Of a DNA stretch of 54,657 nucleotides, positions 8,122-16,850 are shown piece after piece. The position numbers and the translations under genes were made by a program. The DNA comes from Vogesella fluminis. GTDB lineage: Bacteria; Pseudomonadota; Gammaproteobacteria; Burkholderiales; Chromobacteriaceae. The notes under the pieces were generated by a model. It worked only from the letters and a program-made list of their open reading frames with translations, made no database searches and had not been told where the DNA came from. The first letter of the stretch is position 1; each line of letters starts with the position of its first letter. Where the stretch lies: assembly GCF_014652335.1 (NCBI RefSeq), contig NZ_BMYP01000007.1, positions 59,655 through 114,311 on the forward strand, read 5' to 3'.

Positions 8122-8156
8122 AAACGCCCGCCAGAGTCATCCGGCAGGCGTTTTTC
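8122..8156 (+). terminator. Rho-independent terminator of the Suv3-like helicase gene
   Basis: AACGCCCGCC (8123-8132) pairs with GGCAGGCGTT (8143-8152) with one mismatch, followed by TTTTTC. The remaining gap to 8357 holds a 14-base palindrome, GGTTGCCGGCAACC (8174-8187), and no gene I can support. Confidence 0.8.
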
Positions 8157-8357
8157 TTTGGTATGCCAAATCAGGTTGCCGGCAACCGGACGGCGTATCT
8201 TCCCGGGCATCAAACTCCCCGGTAAATCCGGCCATTTTGTTCAATAGTGAATGAATTGTAGTGTCGCGGCCGCAGCTGCAAAAAGACCTTGAACAGGCTC
8301 TTAATGGTGATGGCGACCCATCTGCGGTATTTGAAATCCGGATGTTGCGGAGGTGTC

Positions 8358-9563
8358 ATGGTGAAACCCGGGTTTGCCGTTATCGCTTTAGGGCTGGTGC
8401 TGTTCCCGCTTGCTGCCAGCGGCGGGGTGGAGGAGGCGACCGAAGCCTACCAGCGTGGCGAATATGCGGTGGTATTACAGGAGTTGATGCCGCTGGCGGC
8501 ACAAGGCAATGCCCGGGCACAGACTGGATTGGGCGTGCTGTATGAGCACGGGCAAGGTGTTGCCCGGGATTATGCCGAGGCTGCCAAGTGGTATCGGCGG
8601 GCAGCAAATCAGGGATTTGCCAAGGCAGAGTATGACCTTGCCAACCTGTACCAGTACGGACGGGGCATGGCGCAGGATTATGTGCAGGCCGTCGAGTGGT
8701 ACCGTGCTGCTGCGGAACAGGGATTTGCCGCCGCCCAGTCCGCCCTGGGTGATATGTATCTGCACGGCAGGGGTGTCAGCCGGAGTTACGCCTTGGCGCA
8801 CGAGTGGTATCTGAAGGCGGCCGCACAGGGGGATGCCGATGCGCAGTTAAACCTGGGCGTGATGAGCGAACAGGGGGAAGGTGTCGCCAAGGATGCGGCC
8901 GATGCGGTCGGCTGGTACCGTAAAGCGGCGCTGCAGGGCAATGCCAGGGCTCAACTGTATCTGGGCGATATGTATCACTCTGGCCGTGGTGTCGGCAGGG
9001 ACGACACTCTGGCGGTGAAGTGGTACGGGGCGGCCGCCGGCAACGGGGTTCCCGGTGCACAAATGCTGTTGGGCAATATGTACCTGCGTGGTCGGGGCGT
9101 TGCCAAGAACGAGGATGAGGCCATCAAGTGGTTACGCATGGCTGCCAGGCAGGGATATCAGCCTGCAATAAACCAGCTGGCACTGGCAGAACAGTCCAGG
9201 GCCGCAGGTCGGGGAGATGCCAAGGCACAGTATGAAATGGCTTACTACCTGTCGATGATGGGCGGCAGCCAGTCGCAGGTGCTCGAACTCCTGCACCGCT
9301 CCGCCGGGCAAGGTTATCCTGACGCGCAATATGATCTGGCCACGCTCTATGAGCAGGGCGACGCCTTGCCACAGGATCTGGCGCAGGCGGCCAACTGGTA
9401 CCGCAAAGCCGCAGAGCAGGGACACGCCGTTGCGCAATACCACCTTGGTCTGATGTATGAGCAAGGTACGGGGGTGAGCAAGAACACCCAAGAGGCCTGG
9501 AAGTGGTACCGCAAGGCCGCCGAACAGGGGCTGGCCAGCGCGAAAAGCAAGCTGAAGAAATAG
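8358..9563 (+). CDS. Secreted Sel1-like repeat protein
   Basis: 401 residues. A signal peptide (MVKPGFAVIALGLVLFPLAA) is followed by roughly nine 36-residue Sel1-like (TPR-type) repeats of the form A-GLG-YE-G-GV-D-A-A-WYRKAA-QG. The sixth to seventh repeat region (NQLALAEQSRAAGRGDAK) is irregular. Such proteins act as periplasmic or surface scaffolds; no partner is evident. The ATG at 8358 follows GCGGAGG and is the only start that places the signal peptide at the terminus. Flanking genes appear independent. Confidence 0.9.
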   Translation: MVKPGFAVIALGLVLFPLAASGGVEEATEAYQRGEYAVVLQELMPLAAQGNARAQTGLGVLYEHGQGVARDYAEAAKWYRRAANQGFAKAEYDLANLYQYGRGMAQDYVQAVEWYRAAAEQGFAAAQSALGDMYLHGRGVSRSYALAHEWYLKAAAQGDADAQLNLGVMSEQGEGVAKDAADAVGWYRKAALQGNARAQLYLGDMYHSGRGVGRDDTLAVKWYGAAAGNGVPGAQMLLGNMYLRGRGVAKNEDEAIKWLRMAARQGYQPAINQLALAEQSRAAGRGDAKAQYEMAYYLSMMGGSQSQVLELLHRSAGQGYPDAQYDLATLYEQGDALPQDLAQAANWYRKAAEQGHAVAQYHLGLMYEQGTGVSKNTQEAWKWYRKAAEQGLASAKSKLKK

Positions 9564-9644
9564 ACCGTATCCCGATTTTATTACGCCAGGCGGAAGCCGG
9601 ACCCGGAAACTGGTGCCGCTCATCGCGGCGGATGACGCCATGTT

Positions 9645-9662
9645 GCGGCCAACCTTGGCCGC
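9645..9662. repeat. Imperfect palindrome containing the recurrent word
   Basis: GCGGCCAA, CC, TTGGCCGC. One strand (minus) carries the full AAGGTTGGCCGC word; the other arm is incomplete. It lies 80 bases after the Sel1 gene. The rest of the gap up to 9816 shows nothing else clear. Confidence 0.85.
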
Positions 9663-9816
9663 TCCGTTTCGTCCGCGCCGGCATTTACACCCGGGCATGC
9701 AATGGGCCGGGCCATGCTAATGCGCTGTCTATAATGGCTCAACGCTGGTCCTCCCCATGAGTTACGGCATGCGACGCGGCGTCTTTTGCTTCTTAATCCT
9801 GCACGAGGAACACATC

Positions 9817-10212
9817 ATGAAACGCTTTCAGCGCACGCTCGCTCTTGTCGTCTGCTGCTCCATGCTCAACCTCAGCCTGCTGCAGTCCGCCCACGCCGTC
9901 ATGGTCAGCACCGAGGAAGTGGCCCGCCTGGCGGTCACCGGTGCGCCTGACCCCGGTCACGCCCGGCTGGCCGCGGTACTGGCGCGCGACAATGTGCGCA
10001 GTGAAATGGAACGGCTGGGCATCGACCCGGCCAGCGCGCAGGAGCGCGTCGCCGCGCTGACCGACGAGGAAGCGGCCAGCCTCGCCGACCAGATCGACAA
10101 GGCGCCGGCCGGCGGCATCATCGGCGCCATCCTGCTGGTGTTCTTCGTGCTGCTGGTCACCGACATTCTCGGCCTGACCAAGGTGTTCCCGTTCACCCGC
10201 TCCGTGCGCTGA
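9817..10212 (+). CDS. PA2779-family small exported membrane protein
   Basis: 131 residues: an N-terminal signal or anchor (to AHA), a short helical region rich in Ala and Glu (TDEEAASLADQIDKAP), and one strong C-terminal membrane segment (GGIIGAILLVFFVLLVTDILGL). This matches the small protein encoded beside PA2778-type peptidases in Pseudomonas and other proteobacteria. Function unknown. The ATG at 9817 follows GAGGAA. The next gene begins 11 bases after its stop, so the two form an operon. Confidence 0.82.
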   Translation: MKRFQRTLALVVCCSMLNLSLLQSAHAVMVSTEEVARLAVTGAPDPGHARLAAVLARDNVRSEMERLGIDPASAQERVAALTDEEAASLADQIDKAPAGGIIGAILLVFFVLLVTDILGLTKVFPFTRSVR

Positions 10213-10223
10213 GCGGCAAGCCG

Positions 10224-11180
10224 ATGCTGGCGATGCTGATCCGGCCGTTGCGGGCGCTGTGGCTGGCGCTACTTGTCACGCTGCTGCTGGCCGCCTGTGC
10301 CAGCACGCCGCTGCAGCCGGTCGCGCTCACGCCCGGTGCGTCGACCCGCGCCGAACTGGCCGATACCCCGTTCTTCCCCGACGACAGCCACTTCTGCGGC
10401 CCGGCGGCGCTGGCGACCAGCCTGTCCGCCGTCGGGCTGGCGATCACGCCGGCACAGCTGGTGGGGCAGGTGTTCCTGCCGGGACGGGAGGGCACGCTGC
10501 AGATCGAGATGCTGAGCGGTGCACGGCGGCAGGGCGCGGTGGCGATGGTCATCCCCGGCACGCTGACGGCGCTGAAACAGGAGATCGACGCCGGGCATCC
10601 GGTAGTGGTGCTGCAGAACCTGGGCCTGTCGTGGGCGCCGTCCTGGCACTACGCGGTGGTGGTCGGCTACGACCTTGAGCGGGAGCTGCTGCTGCTGCGC
10701 TCGGGGCCGATGCGACGGCAGGAGATGACGCTGCGCACCTTCGGCCATACCTGGCAGCGCAGCCAGTACTGGGCGTTCGTCGCGCTGCCGCCGGGGCGGC
10801 TGCCGGCGAGTGTCGCGGAACCGGATGCGACACGGGCGCTGGTGGCCTTCGAGCGCAATGCCAAGCCGGCGGCGGCGGTCACCGCCTATCGCGCGGCGCT
10901 GCAACGTTGGCCGCACAACGCCACGCTGGCGATGGGGCTGGGCAATGCGTTGTACGGCGCCGGTGACTTGCCGGCCGCGGCGCAGGTGTTCCGCGATGCT
11001 GCCGTCACGCACCGGCTGGCGGCCGCCTACAACAACCTGGCGCGCATCCTGTTGCAACAGGGCCATGTCGCCGAGGCCAGGCAGGCGGCGGCGCGCGGCC
11101 TGGTGCTGGCCGGTCCGCTGCATGCCACCCTGCTGGACACGCTGCGTGACATCGAGGCCATATCGCAACCTGGCTCCTGA
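10224..11180 (+). CDS. PA2778-family C39-like cysteine peptidase lipoprotein with TPR
   Basis: 318 residues. A lipobox LLAAC places the lipidated Cys at residue 25. A C39-like peptidase domain follows: the nucleophile is Cys58 in HFCGPAAL, with a His in WHYAVVVGYD. The C-terminal third has TPR-like helices (AAAVTAYRAALQRWP, GNALYGAGDLPAAAQVF). The protein should sit in the periplasm on a membrane and process or anchor an unknown partner; the neighbouring PA2779-type protein is the obvious candidate. A word copy near 10904 encodes RWPHN. Confidence 0.85.
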   Translation: MLAMLIRPLRALWLALLVTLLLAACASTPLQPVALTPGASTRAELADTPFFPDDSHFCGPAALATSLSAVGLAITPAQLVGQVFLPGREGTLQIEMLSGARRQGAVAMVIPGTLTALKQEIDAGHPVVVLQNLGLSWAPSWHYAVVVGYDLERELLLLRSGPMRRQEMTLRTFGHTWQRSQYWAFVALPPGRLPASVAEPDATRALVAFERNAKPAAAVTAYRAALQRWPHNATLAMGLGNALYGAGDLPAAAQVFRDAAVTHRLAAAYNNLARILLQQGHVAEARQAAARGLVLAGPLHATLLDTLRDIEAISQPGS

Positions 11181-11312
11181 TTCGCCACCGCCATGTCATG
11201 CAGCGTGATGACCGCATCACCGTTGCTGCCTTGCCTCCTGCGGCAGCAGGCAGGCGTGGCGCGCCTGTTCTGCTAAACTAGCGCGATTTCCACCTTGCCG
11301 GACGTGATCGTC

Positions 11313-12605
11313 ATGCATGTCAGCTTTCAACACCGCCGCCAACGCCTGTTGGCGCAACTGGGCGACGCCATCGCCATCCTGCCCACCGCGCCGGAAGTGA
11401 TCCGCAACGGTGATGCCCACTATCCCTATCGTGGCGACAGCCATTTCCTGTACCTGACCGGTTTTAGCGAGCCGGAAGCGGTGCTGGTGCTGGACGGCAA
11501 GGCCGGCAAGGCGCTGCTGTTCTGCCGCGACAAGAATCCGGACAGCGAGATCTGGGACGGTTTCCGCTACGGTCCGGCGGCGGCGGAGGCGTTCGGCTTT
11601 GACGAGGCGTACAGCATAGTCGAGCTGGACCAGCGCCTGCCGCCGCTGCTGGCCGAGCACGCGGCGCTGTACTGGGCGGTGGGGCGCGACACCGGCTGGG
11701 ACGCGCGCATCGCCGGCTATCTGCAGCAGGCACGGCAGCAGGCGCGCGTCGGCAAGGATGCGCCGCAGCAGTACGGCGACCTGCTGGCACTGATCGACGA
11801 GATGCGCCTGCTCAAGGACGAGCGCGAGATCGCCGTGTTGCAACAGGCCGGCCGCATTTCTGCCGAAGCGCATGTCCGCGCGATGCAGGCCTGCCGCCCT
11901 GGCATGATGGAGTACCAGATCGAGGCCGAGCTGCTGCATCACTTCGTGCGCAATGGCGCGCGGCAGCCGGCGTACGAGAGTATCGTCGCCGGCGGTGCCA
12001 ACGCCTGCACGCTGCACTACGCGGCCAACAATGCCCGCCTCAACGACGGCGATCTGCTATTGATCGATGCCGGCTGCGAGTTCAACGGCTACGCTGGAGA
12101 CATCACCCGCACCTTTCCGGTCAACGGCCGTTTCAGCGGCGCGCAGCGCGACGTGTACGAGGTGGTGCTGGCGGCGCAGCTGGCGGCGATTGCCGCGGTG
12201 CAACCCGGCGCGCGGCTCGATGCGCCGGCCGACGCCGCGCTGCGGGTGCTGGTGCAGGGCATGCTGGATCTGAAACTGCTGGCCGGCAGCGTGGACGGGG
12301 TGATCGAATCCGGTGACTACCGCCGCTTCTACATGCACGGCATCGGCCATTTCATCGGCCTGGACGTGCACGATGTCGGCGCCCGCCGTCCGGGCGGGCC
12401 GTGGCGCAGCTTCGAGAGCGGCATGTGCACCACCATTGAGCCGGGGCTGTACATCCGTCCGGACGATCGCGTGCCGGCGGTGTTCCACAACATCGGCATC
12501 CGCATCGAAGACAACGTGCTGGTGACCGACGACGGGCACCAGGTGTACACCGACGACGTACCGAAGCGCATCGACGACATCGAAGCGCTGATGAAACAAC
12601 ATTGA
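11313..12605 (+). CDS. pepP: Xaa-Pro aminopeptidase
   Basis: 430-residue proline aminopeptidase P that removes an N-terminal residue preceding proline. An N-terminal creatinase-like domain precedes the pita-bread domain. Metal ligands are visible in DAGCEFNGYAGDITRTF (two Asp), HGIGHFIGLDVHD (His), TIEPGLYI (Glu) and GIRIEDNVL (Glu). The start is not fixed by a clear ribosome site; I use the ATG at 11313 where the family N-terminus begins. It heads a pepP-ubiH-hydroxylase-dsbC run, and pepP-ubiH adjacency is conserved from E. coli. Confidence 0.94.
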   Translation: MHVSFQHRRQRLLAQLGDAIAILPTAPEVIRNGDAHYPYRGDSHFLYLTGFSEPEAVLVLDGKAGKALLFCRDKNPDSEIWDGFRYGPAAAEAFGFDEAYSIVELDQRLPPLLAEHAALYWAVGRDTGWDARIAGYLQQARQQARVGKDAPQQYGDLLALIDEMRLLKDEREIAVLQQAGRISAEAHVRAMQACRPGMMEYQIEAELLHHFVRNGARQPAYESIVAGGANACTLHYAANNARLNDGDLLLIDAGCEFNGYAGDITRTFPVNGRFSGAQRDVYEVVLAAQLAAIAAVQPGARLDAPADAALRVLVQGMLDLKLLAGSVDGVIESGDYRRFYMHGIGHFIGLDVHDVGARRPGGPWRSFESGMCTTIEPGLYIRPDDRVPAVFHNIGIRIEDNVLVTDDGHQVYTDDVPKRIDDIEALMKQH

Positions 12606-12640
12606 CTCCGAACGAGGCCGCCGCGACAGGCGGAACGAGC

Positions 12641-13807
12641 ATGCAAGGCGTACCCGAACATAGTGAGATTGTCATCGTCGGTGGCGGGCCGGTCGGCGCG
12701 CTGGCGGCATTGCGGCTGGCGCAGGCCGGCCGTGACGTGACGCTGATCGAGGCGCGGGCCAAGGATGCGCCGCTGCGCGATGCGCGCGCGCTGGCGCTGT
12801 CGTGGTACAGCCGCCAGCAGCTGGCCACCGCCGGCGCCTGGCCGGACGAGCTGCCGGCGACGGTGATCGACAGCGTGCACGTGTCGCAGCAGGGCGGTTT
12901 CGGCCGCACCGTGCTGACGCAGCAGGATCTGGGCCTGCCGCATCTGGGCGCGGTGGTGGACTACCCGGCGCTGACCGCGGCGCTGGCGACGGCGCTGGAG
13001 CAGGCCGGCGTGCGCGTGCTGTGGCAGGCGCGGGTGAGCAAGGTCGCGTCGCTGGCGCGCTACGCCAGCGTGACGCTGACCCTGAACGAACGGCAGCATC
13101 TGCTGACCTGCCGGCTGCTGGTGCTGGCCGAGGGCGGGGTGCTGGCGGAATCGCTGCCCGGCATCCAGCGCCATGTGCACGATTATCAGCAAAGCGCGGT
13201 GCTGGCGATGGTCGAGGCCAGCCAGCCGCACCGCAATGTCGCGTACGAGCGCTTCTCGGCGCAGGGGCCGTTCGCGCTGTTGCCGCACGGCGAGCAGATG
13301 ATGCTGGTGTGGACGCGCAGCCACGAGGAGGCGGCACGACTGCACGCCGCCGATGGCAGCGTACTGCTGGCCGAGCTGCAGCAGGCCTTCGGCGAGCGGC
13401 TGGGCCGCTTCGTCAGCGTCGGCGAACGCGCAGTGTTCCCGCTGGCGCTGCGCCAGCTCAACAGCGTTCACAGCGGCCGCGTGGTGATGATAGGCAATGC
13501 GGCGCAGACCATGCATCCGGTGGCGGCGCAGGGTTTCAACCTCGGCCTGCGCGACGCGGTGGGGCTGGTGGCGGCGCTAGAGGGTGCCGCCGATCCGGGC
13601 GATGCCGCACTGCTGCGCCGCTACGGTGCCGCGCGCCGCGTCGACAGCCACGCGGTGGTCGGTTTCACCCACGGCCTGGTGCGGCTGTTTGACGGCCAGG
13701 GCGTCGCGGTGAAGGCGCTGCGCGGGCTGGGCATGAGCGCCATCGACGCGCTGCCGCCGCTGCGCAAGGCATTCGCCGGGCATCTGGTATTCGGTGTCGG
13801 CGTCTGA
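12641..13807 (+). CDS. ubiH: 2-octaprenyl-6-methoxyphenyl hydroxylase UbiH
   Basis: 388-residue FAD-dependent aromatic hydroxylase of ubiquinone biosynthesis. The dinucleotide-binding loop IVGGGPVGALAAL is at the N-terminus and the second FAD motif GNAAQTMHPVAAQGFNLGLR is the UbiH signature. I start at the ATG at 12641; a TTG at 12602 overlapping the pepP stop would add 13 residues lacking homology. It is 35 bases after pepP. A palindromic word copy lies directly after the stop, before the next hydroxylase gene. Confidence 0.92.
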   Translation: MQGVPEHSEIVIVGGGPVGALAALRLAQAGRDVTLIEARAKDAPLRDARALALSWYSRQQLATAGAWPDELPATVIDSVHVSQQGGFGRTVLTQQDLGLPHLGAVVDYPALTAALATALEQAGVRVLWQARVSKVASLARYASVTLTLNERQHLLTCRLLVLAEGGVLAESLPGIQRHVHDYQQSAVLAMVEASQPHRNVAYERFSAQGPFALLPHGEQMMLVWTRSHEEAARLHAADGSVLLAELQQAFGERLGRFVSVGERAVFPLALRQLNSVHSGRVVMIGNAAQTMHPVAAQGFNLGLRDAVGLVAALEGAADPGDAALLRRYGAARRVDSHAVVGFTHGLVRLFDGQGVAVKALRGLGMSAIDALPPLRKAFAGHLVFGVGV

Positions 13808-13827
13808 TGCGGCCAACGTTGGCCGCA
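13808..13827. repeat. Perfect palindrome of the recurrent word between two hydroxylase genes
   Basis: TGCGGCCAACGTTGGCCGCA beginning at the last base of the ubiH stop codon. It has no T-run, so it is unlikely to be a strong terminator, and dsbC downstream still appears to be in the same unit. Confidence 0.9.
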
Positions 13828-13861
13828 CGCATCGGCCGCCGGACACAACTGAAAGAGAAAC

Positions 13862-15016
13862 ATGTCGGACAAGTTTGACGTAATCGTGGTCGGTGGCGGG
13901 CTGGTCGGCGCCGCGCTGGCGCTGGCGCTGGATAAACAGGGCAAACGGGTGGCGCTGGTCGAAGGCCAGGCCGAACGCTTTGACGCGCTGGAACAGGGCT
14001 GGGACGCGCGCATCTACGCGGTCAGCCCCGCCAACCGCGCCTTCTTGCAGCAGCTGGGCGCGTGGCCGGACGCCTCGCGCCTGGGCGTGATCGCCAGCAT
14101 GGATGTGCGCGGCGACCAGGGTGGCCAGATCGCCTTTTCCGCCGCCGATGCCGGCGCCGAGGCGCTGGCGTGGATCGCGGAAAACCGCTGGCTGCTGGCC
14201 GCGATCTGGCAGCGGCTGCAGCAGGCCAGCGGCGTGACGCTGCTGAGCGGGGTGCGGCCGCAGCAGCTGCGCCACAGCGCGCGCGAGGCGGCGATCGTGC
14301 TCGACGACGGCCGCGAGCTGCAGGCGCAGCTGGTCGTCGGTGCCGACGGCGCCAACTCGTGGGTGCGGCAGCAGAGCGGCATCGCCGCCAGCATCAAGCC
14401 CTACGGTCACAGCGGGGTGGTGGCCAACTTTGCCTGCGCGAAGCCACACGGCAATATCGCGCGGCAGTGGTTCCTCGGCGACGGTATCCTCGCCTGGCTG
14501 CCGATGCCGGGCAACCGTATCTCGATGGTGTGGTCGACCAGCCAGCCGGAGCCGCTGCTGGCGCTGGATGGCGCACGGCTGGCGGCGGTAGTGGCCGCGG
14601 CCGGGGGCCATGCGCTGGGCGAGCTGACGCTGCTGTCGCCGGCGGCGGCCTTCCCGCTGCGCCTGATCACGCCGGACAACGTGATTGCGGAGCGGGTGGC
14701 GCTGGTGGGCGACGCCGCCCATACCGTGCACCCGCTGGCCGGGCAGGGCGTCAACCTCGGCTTCCAGGATGCGGCAAGGTTGGCCGCAGTGCTGGCCGGT
14801 ACCCGCGATTGCGGCGAATGGCTGACGCTGCGCCGCTACGAACGAACGCGCAAGGAAGCGGTCAGAACCATGCAGCTGACCTGCGATGCGCTGTTTCAGC
14901 TGTTCCATGCCAAACAGACGCCCGGTCTTGCCTGGCTGCGCAACGCCGGCCTCAACCTGACCAACCGCCTGCCCCTGATCAAAAAACAACTGGCCCGCCA
15001 CGCGGTGGGTTTTTAA
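13862..15016 (+). CDS. UbiH/UbiF/UbiM-family FAD hydroxylase
   Basis: 384 residues. N-terminal FAD loop VVGGGLVGAALALAL, central VVGADGANSWVR (the DG motif of this family), and LVGDAAHTVHPLAGQGVNLG. It is a second ubiquinone-ring hydroxylase, expected to act at C5 or C6 beside UbiH. The position cannot be chosen from sequence, so no symbol is given (UbiI, UbiF and UbiM are the candidates). AAAGAGAAAC precedes the ATG. It follows ubiH by 54 bases and precedes dsbC by 18. One word copy (near 14777) encodes ARLAAV. Confidence 0.9.
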   Translation: MSDKFDVIVVGGGLVGAALALALDKQGKRVALVEGQAERFDALEQGWDARIYAVSPANRAFLQQLGAWPDASRLGVIASMDVRGDQGGQIAFSAADAGAEALAWIAENRWLLAAIWQRLQQASGVTLLSGVRPQQLRHSAREAAIVLDDGRELQAQLVVGADGANSWVRQQSGIAASIKPYGHSGVVANFACAKPHGNIARQWFLGDGILAWLPMPGNRISMVWSTSQPEPLLALDGARLAAVVAAAGGHALGELTLLSPAAAFPLRLITPDNVIAERVALVGDAAHTVHPLAGQGVNLGFQDAARLAAVLAGTRDCGEWLTLRRYERTRKEAVRTMQLTCDALFQLFHAKQTPGLAWLRNAGLNLTNRLPLIKKQLARHAVGF

Positions 15017-15034
15017 CCGGAAGAAAGCACAATC

Positions 15035-15787
15035 ATGAATCTGCCTATGCGCCGTCTTGCCCTCGCCGCCCTGATGATGCCCCTGCTGGCCTGCTCCGCC
15101 TCTGCCGAGACGCCGGACCAGGTGCGCGCCGCCTTCAAGAGCAAGTTTCCGCAGCACGAAGTCAGCAGCGTGCAGCCGGCGCCGGTGGCGGGGCTGTTCG
15201 AGGTGGTGGTGAAAATGAAGCAGGGTGCGCGCGCGCAGTACAGCGTGGTGTATACCGATGCCACCGTAGACCACCTGATCACCGGCGACCTGATCGACAC
15301 CAAGACTCGCACCAGCGTCACCGAAGAGCGCCTGGCAGAGCTGAACAAGGTCACCGTCGACTGGGCCAAGCTGCCGCTGGACAAGGCCATCAAGGAGGTG
15401 CGCGGCAAGGGTGAACGCAAGCTGGTGGTGTTCTCCGATCCGGACTGCCCGTTCTGCAAGAAGCTGGAGCGCGAATCGCTGAGCCAGCTGGACAACGTGA
15501 CGGTGTACAACTTCCTCTACCCGCTGGCACAGCTGCACCCGGACGCACCGCGCAAAGCGCGCCAGATCTGGTGCAGCAGCGATCGTGCCGCAAGCTGGCT
15601 GGGCTTCATGCGCCAGGGCAAGGCGCTGAGCGGCAGCGACAAGTGCGCGACGCCGCTGGCCGAAATCGCGGCGCTGGGCGAGCGCCTCGGTATCAGCGGC
15701 ACCCCGGCGCTGATATTCCCGAACGGCGAGCTGGTGGCCGGCGCCATTCCGCTGGCGGAGATCGAACGTCGCCTGGCGGCCAAATGA
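15035..15787 (+). CDS. dsbC: Thiol:disulfide interchange protein DsbC
   Basis: 250 residues. The signal peptide ends near ASA. An N-terminal dimerisation domain and linker are followed by a thioredoxin fold with active site DCPFCKK (CPFC; E. coli DsbC has CGYC) and the cis-proline loop GTPAL. A second Cys pair, WCSS...KCAT, matches the structural disulfide of DsbC. It isomerises wrong disulfides in the periplasm. It is the last gene of the pepP-ubiH run. Confidence 0.93.
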   Translation: MNLPMRRLALAALMMPLLACSASAETPDQVRAAFKSKFPQHEVSSVQPAPVAGLFEVVVKMKQGARAQYSVVYTDATVDHLITGDLIDTKTRTSVTEERLAELNKVTVDWAKLPLDKAIKEVRGKGERKLVVFSDPDCPFCKKLERESLSQLDNVTVYNFLYPLAQLHPDAPRKARQIWCSSDRAASWLGFMRQGKALSGSDKCATPLAEIAALGERLGISGTPALIFPNGELVAGAIPLAEIERRLAAK

Positions 15788-15810
15788 GGCAGCGTTCCCC
15801 GGTGCAGGAT

Positions 15811-15830
15811 CGGCCGGCATGAGCCGGCCG
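15811..15830. repeat. Inverted repeat downstream of dsbC
   Basis: CGGCCGGC, four bases, GCCGGCCG: eight-base perfect arms. It has no T-run on either strand and lies seven bases before the next palindrome. It may act with that palindrome to separate the convergent genes. Confidence 0.6.
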
Positions 15831-15836
15831 TACAGA

Positions 15837-15858
15837 TTGCGGCCAACGTTGGCCGCAA
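15837..15858. repeat. 22-base perfect palindrome of the recurrent word
   Basis: Two opposed full-length copies of AACGTTGGCCGCAA fused head to head between the convergent dsbC and methyltransferase genes, five bases from the methyltransferase stop. Confidence 0.92.
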
Positions 15859-15862
15859 CGGT

Positions 15863-16471
15863 TTACGGCTTGCGCGCCACCACCTGCAGCACGCTGGCCA
15901 TGCCGGTGTGGTAGCTGCCCTCGATCACCTCGCGCTCCCGCTCGACAAAGTGCAGCAGCTCAAGCCCCGCCAGCTCGCCGCGCACGATATCCGCCTCCAG
16001 CAGCATGTCCGCATCCTTCGGCCCGCCGGTGCCGAACGCCAGCTGGCGCGGGGTGTAGCCTTCCATGATCAGCAGCCCGCCCGGTTTCAGCGCCGCGACC
16101 GCGCGCGCCATCACCGTGCGGCGCAAGGCCGACGGCAAGTGGCAGAACACCGACACCACCGCGTCGAATTGCGCCTCGCCCGGCTCGAAACGCGCCAGAT
16201 CGGCCAGCACCGCGGTGATGTCCACCCCGGCCGCCGACGCGCGCGCCAGTAACTTGGCCAGCCCCTCGTGCGAGGCATCCACCGCCGTCAGCGCGTGGCC
16301 CTGTCTGGCCAGAAACAGCGCATTGCGGCCTTCGCCTTCGCCCAGACTCAGCACGCGGCTGGCCGGTGCCAGGCGCGGCGACTGTTCGCGCAGAAAATCA
16401 TTCGGCGCCTCGCCGTAGATGAATTCGCTGACGGCAAAACGGGTATTCCAGAAATCGGCGGTATCGCTCAT
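15863..16471 (-). CDS. Class I SAM-dependent methyltransferase
   Basis: 202 residues with a Rossmann methyltransferase fold: motif I VLSLGEGEGRNALFLA, an acidic strand end LTAVDASHEGL, motif II/III FDAVVSVFCHLP, and LKPGGLLIMEGY. TehB-like in size and order. The acceptor is unknown. AAGGAG precedes the ATG. It stands alone, convergent with dsbC. The N-terminal DFWNTRFAVSEFIYGEAPNDFL is typical of this class. Confidence 0.85.
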   Translation of the reverse strand: MSDTADFWNTRFAVSEFIYGEAPNDFLREQSPRLAPASRVLSLGEGEGRNALFLARQGHALTAVDASHEGLAKLLARASAAGVDITAVLADLARFEPGEAQFDAVVSVFCHLPSALRRTVMARAVAALKPGGLLIMEGYTPRQLAFGTGGPKDADMLLEADIVRGELAGLELLHFVEREREVIEGSYHTGMASVLQVVARKP

Positions 16472-16850
16472 CGGGGCTCCTTGGAGAAGGTAACGGTGGA
16501 TGTGGTGGCGCTACGGTAGCGGGATGGGCGAGGAGAGGCAAGACGTTGCGGCCAACGTTGTCGCGAACAGGCGTCCTGATTTTTTGCCACGGAAGCACAC
16601 GGCAGGCACGGACAAAGGCAAAGCGATATTGGTTACGAAAAATACGACAGCAAAAGACACCAAGGTTGGCCGCAGGCATGTCGGGTTACGCTGCGCCAAC
16701 CTGATCTGTGGTAACGGGATCGGCCGTATTGCCAGCCAGAACCGGAGCGACGCGCCCCGTCTCGCGCCGTCGGAGAGAGCGGGGATTGAAAAGGGATGGC
16801 GGCAGCCCCTTTCCCCGTCCACCGCGCGGAAGCACCAGATACAGCAGACG
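16472..16850. other. 379-bp gene-free stretch with repeat debris
   Basis: No protein-coding frame here has a ribosome site or a family resemblance. It holds two single copies of the recurrent word (near 16547 and 16663), a degenerate half of the GCCACGGAA repeat (16569-16620), and a REP-like imperfect palindrome, TCGGGTTACGCTGCGC followed by CAACCTGA (16681-16704). It is an intergenic accumulation site for small repeats. Confidence 0.7.

Noticed and set aside
5847-8213. 788-residue open frame on the minus strand opposite the Suv3-like helicase
   Set aside because: It is the GC-rich antisense shadow of a clear helicase gene, with His/Arg/Gln-rich low-complexity content and no ribosome site.
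13577-15820. 747-residue minus-strand open frame opposite the hydroxylase and dsbC genes
   Set aside because: Antisense shadow of three recognised genes; composition is typical of reverse-frame GC-rich translation.
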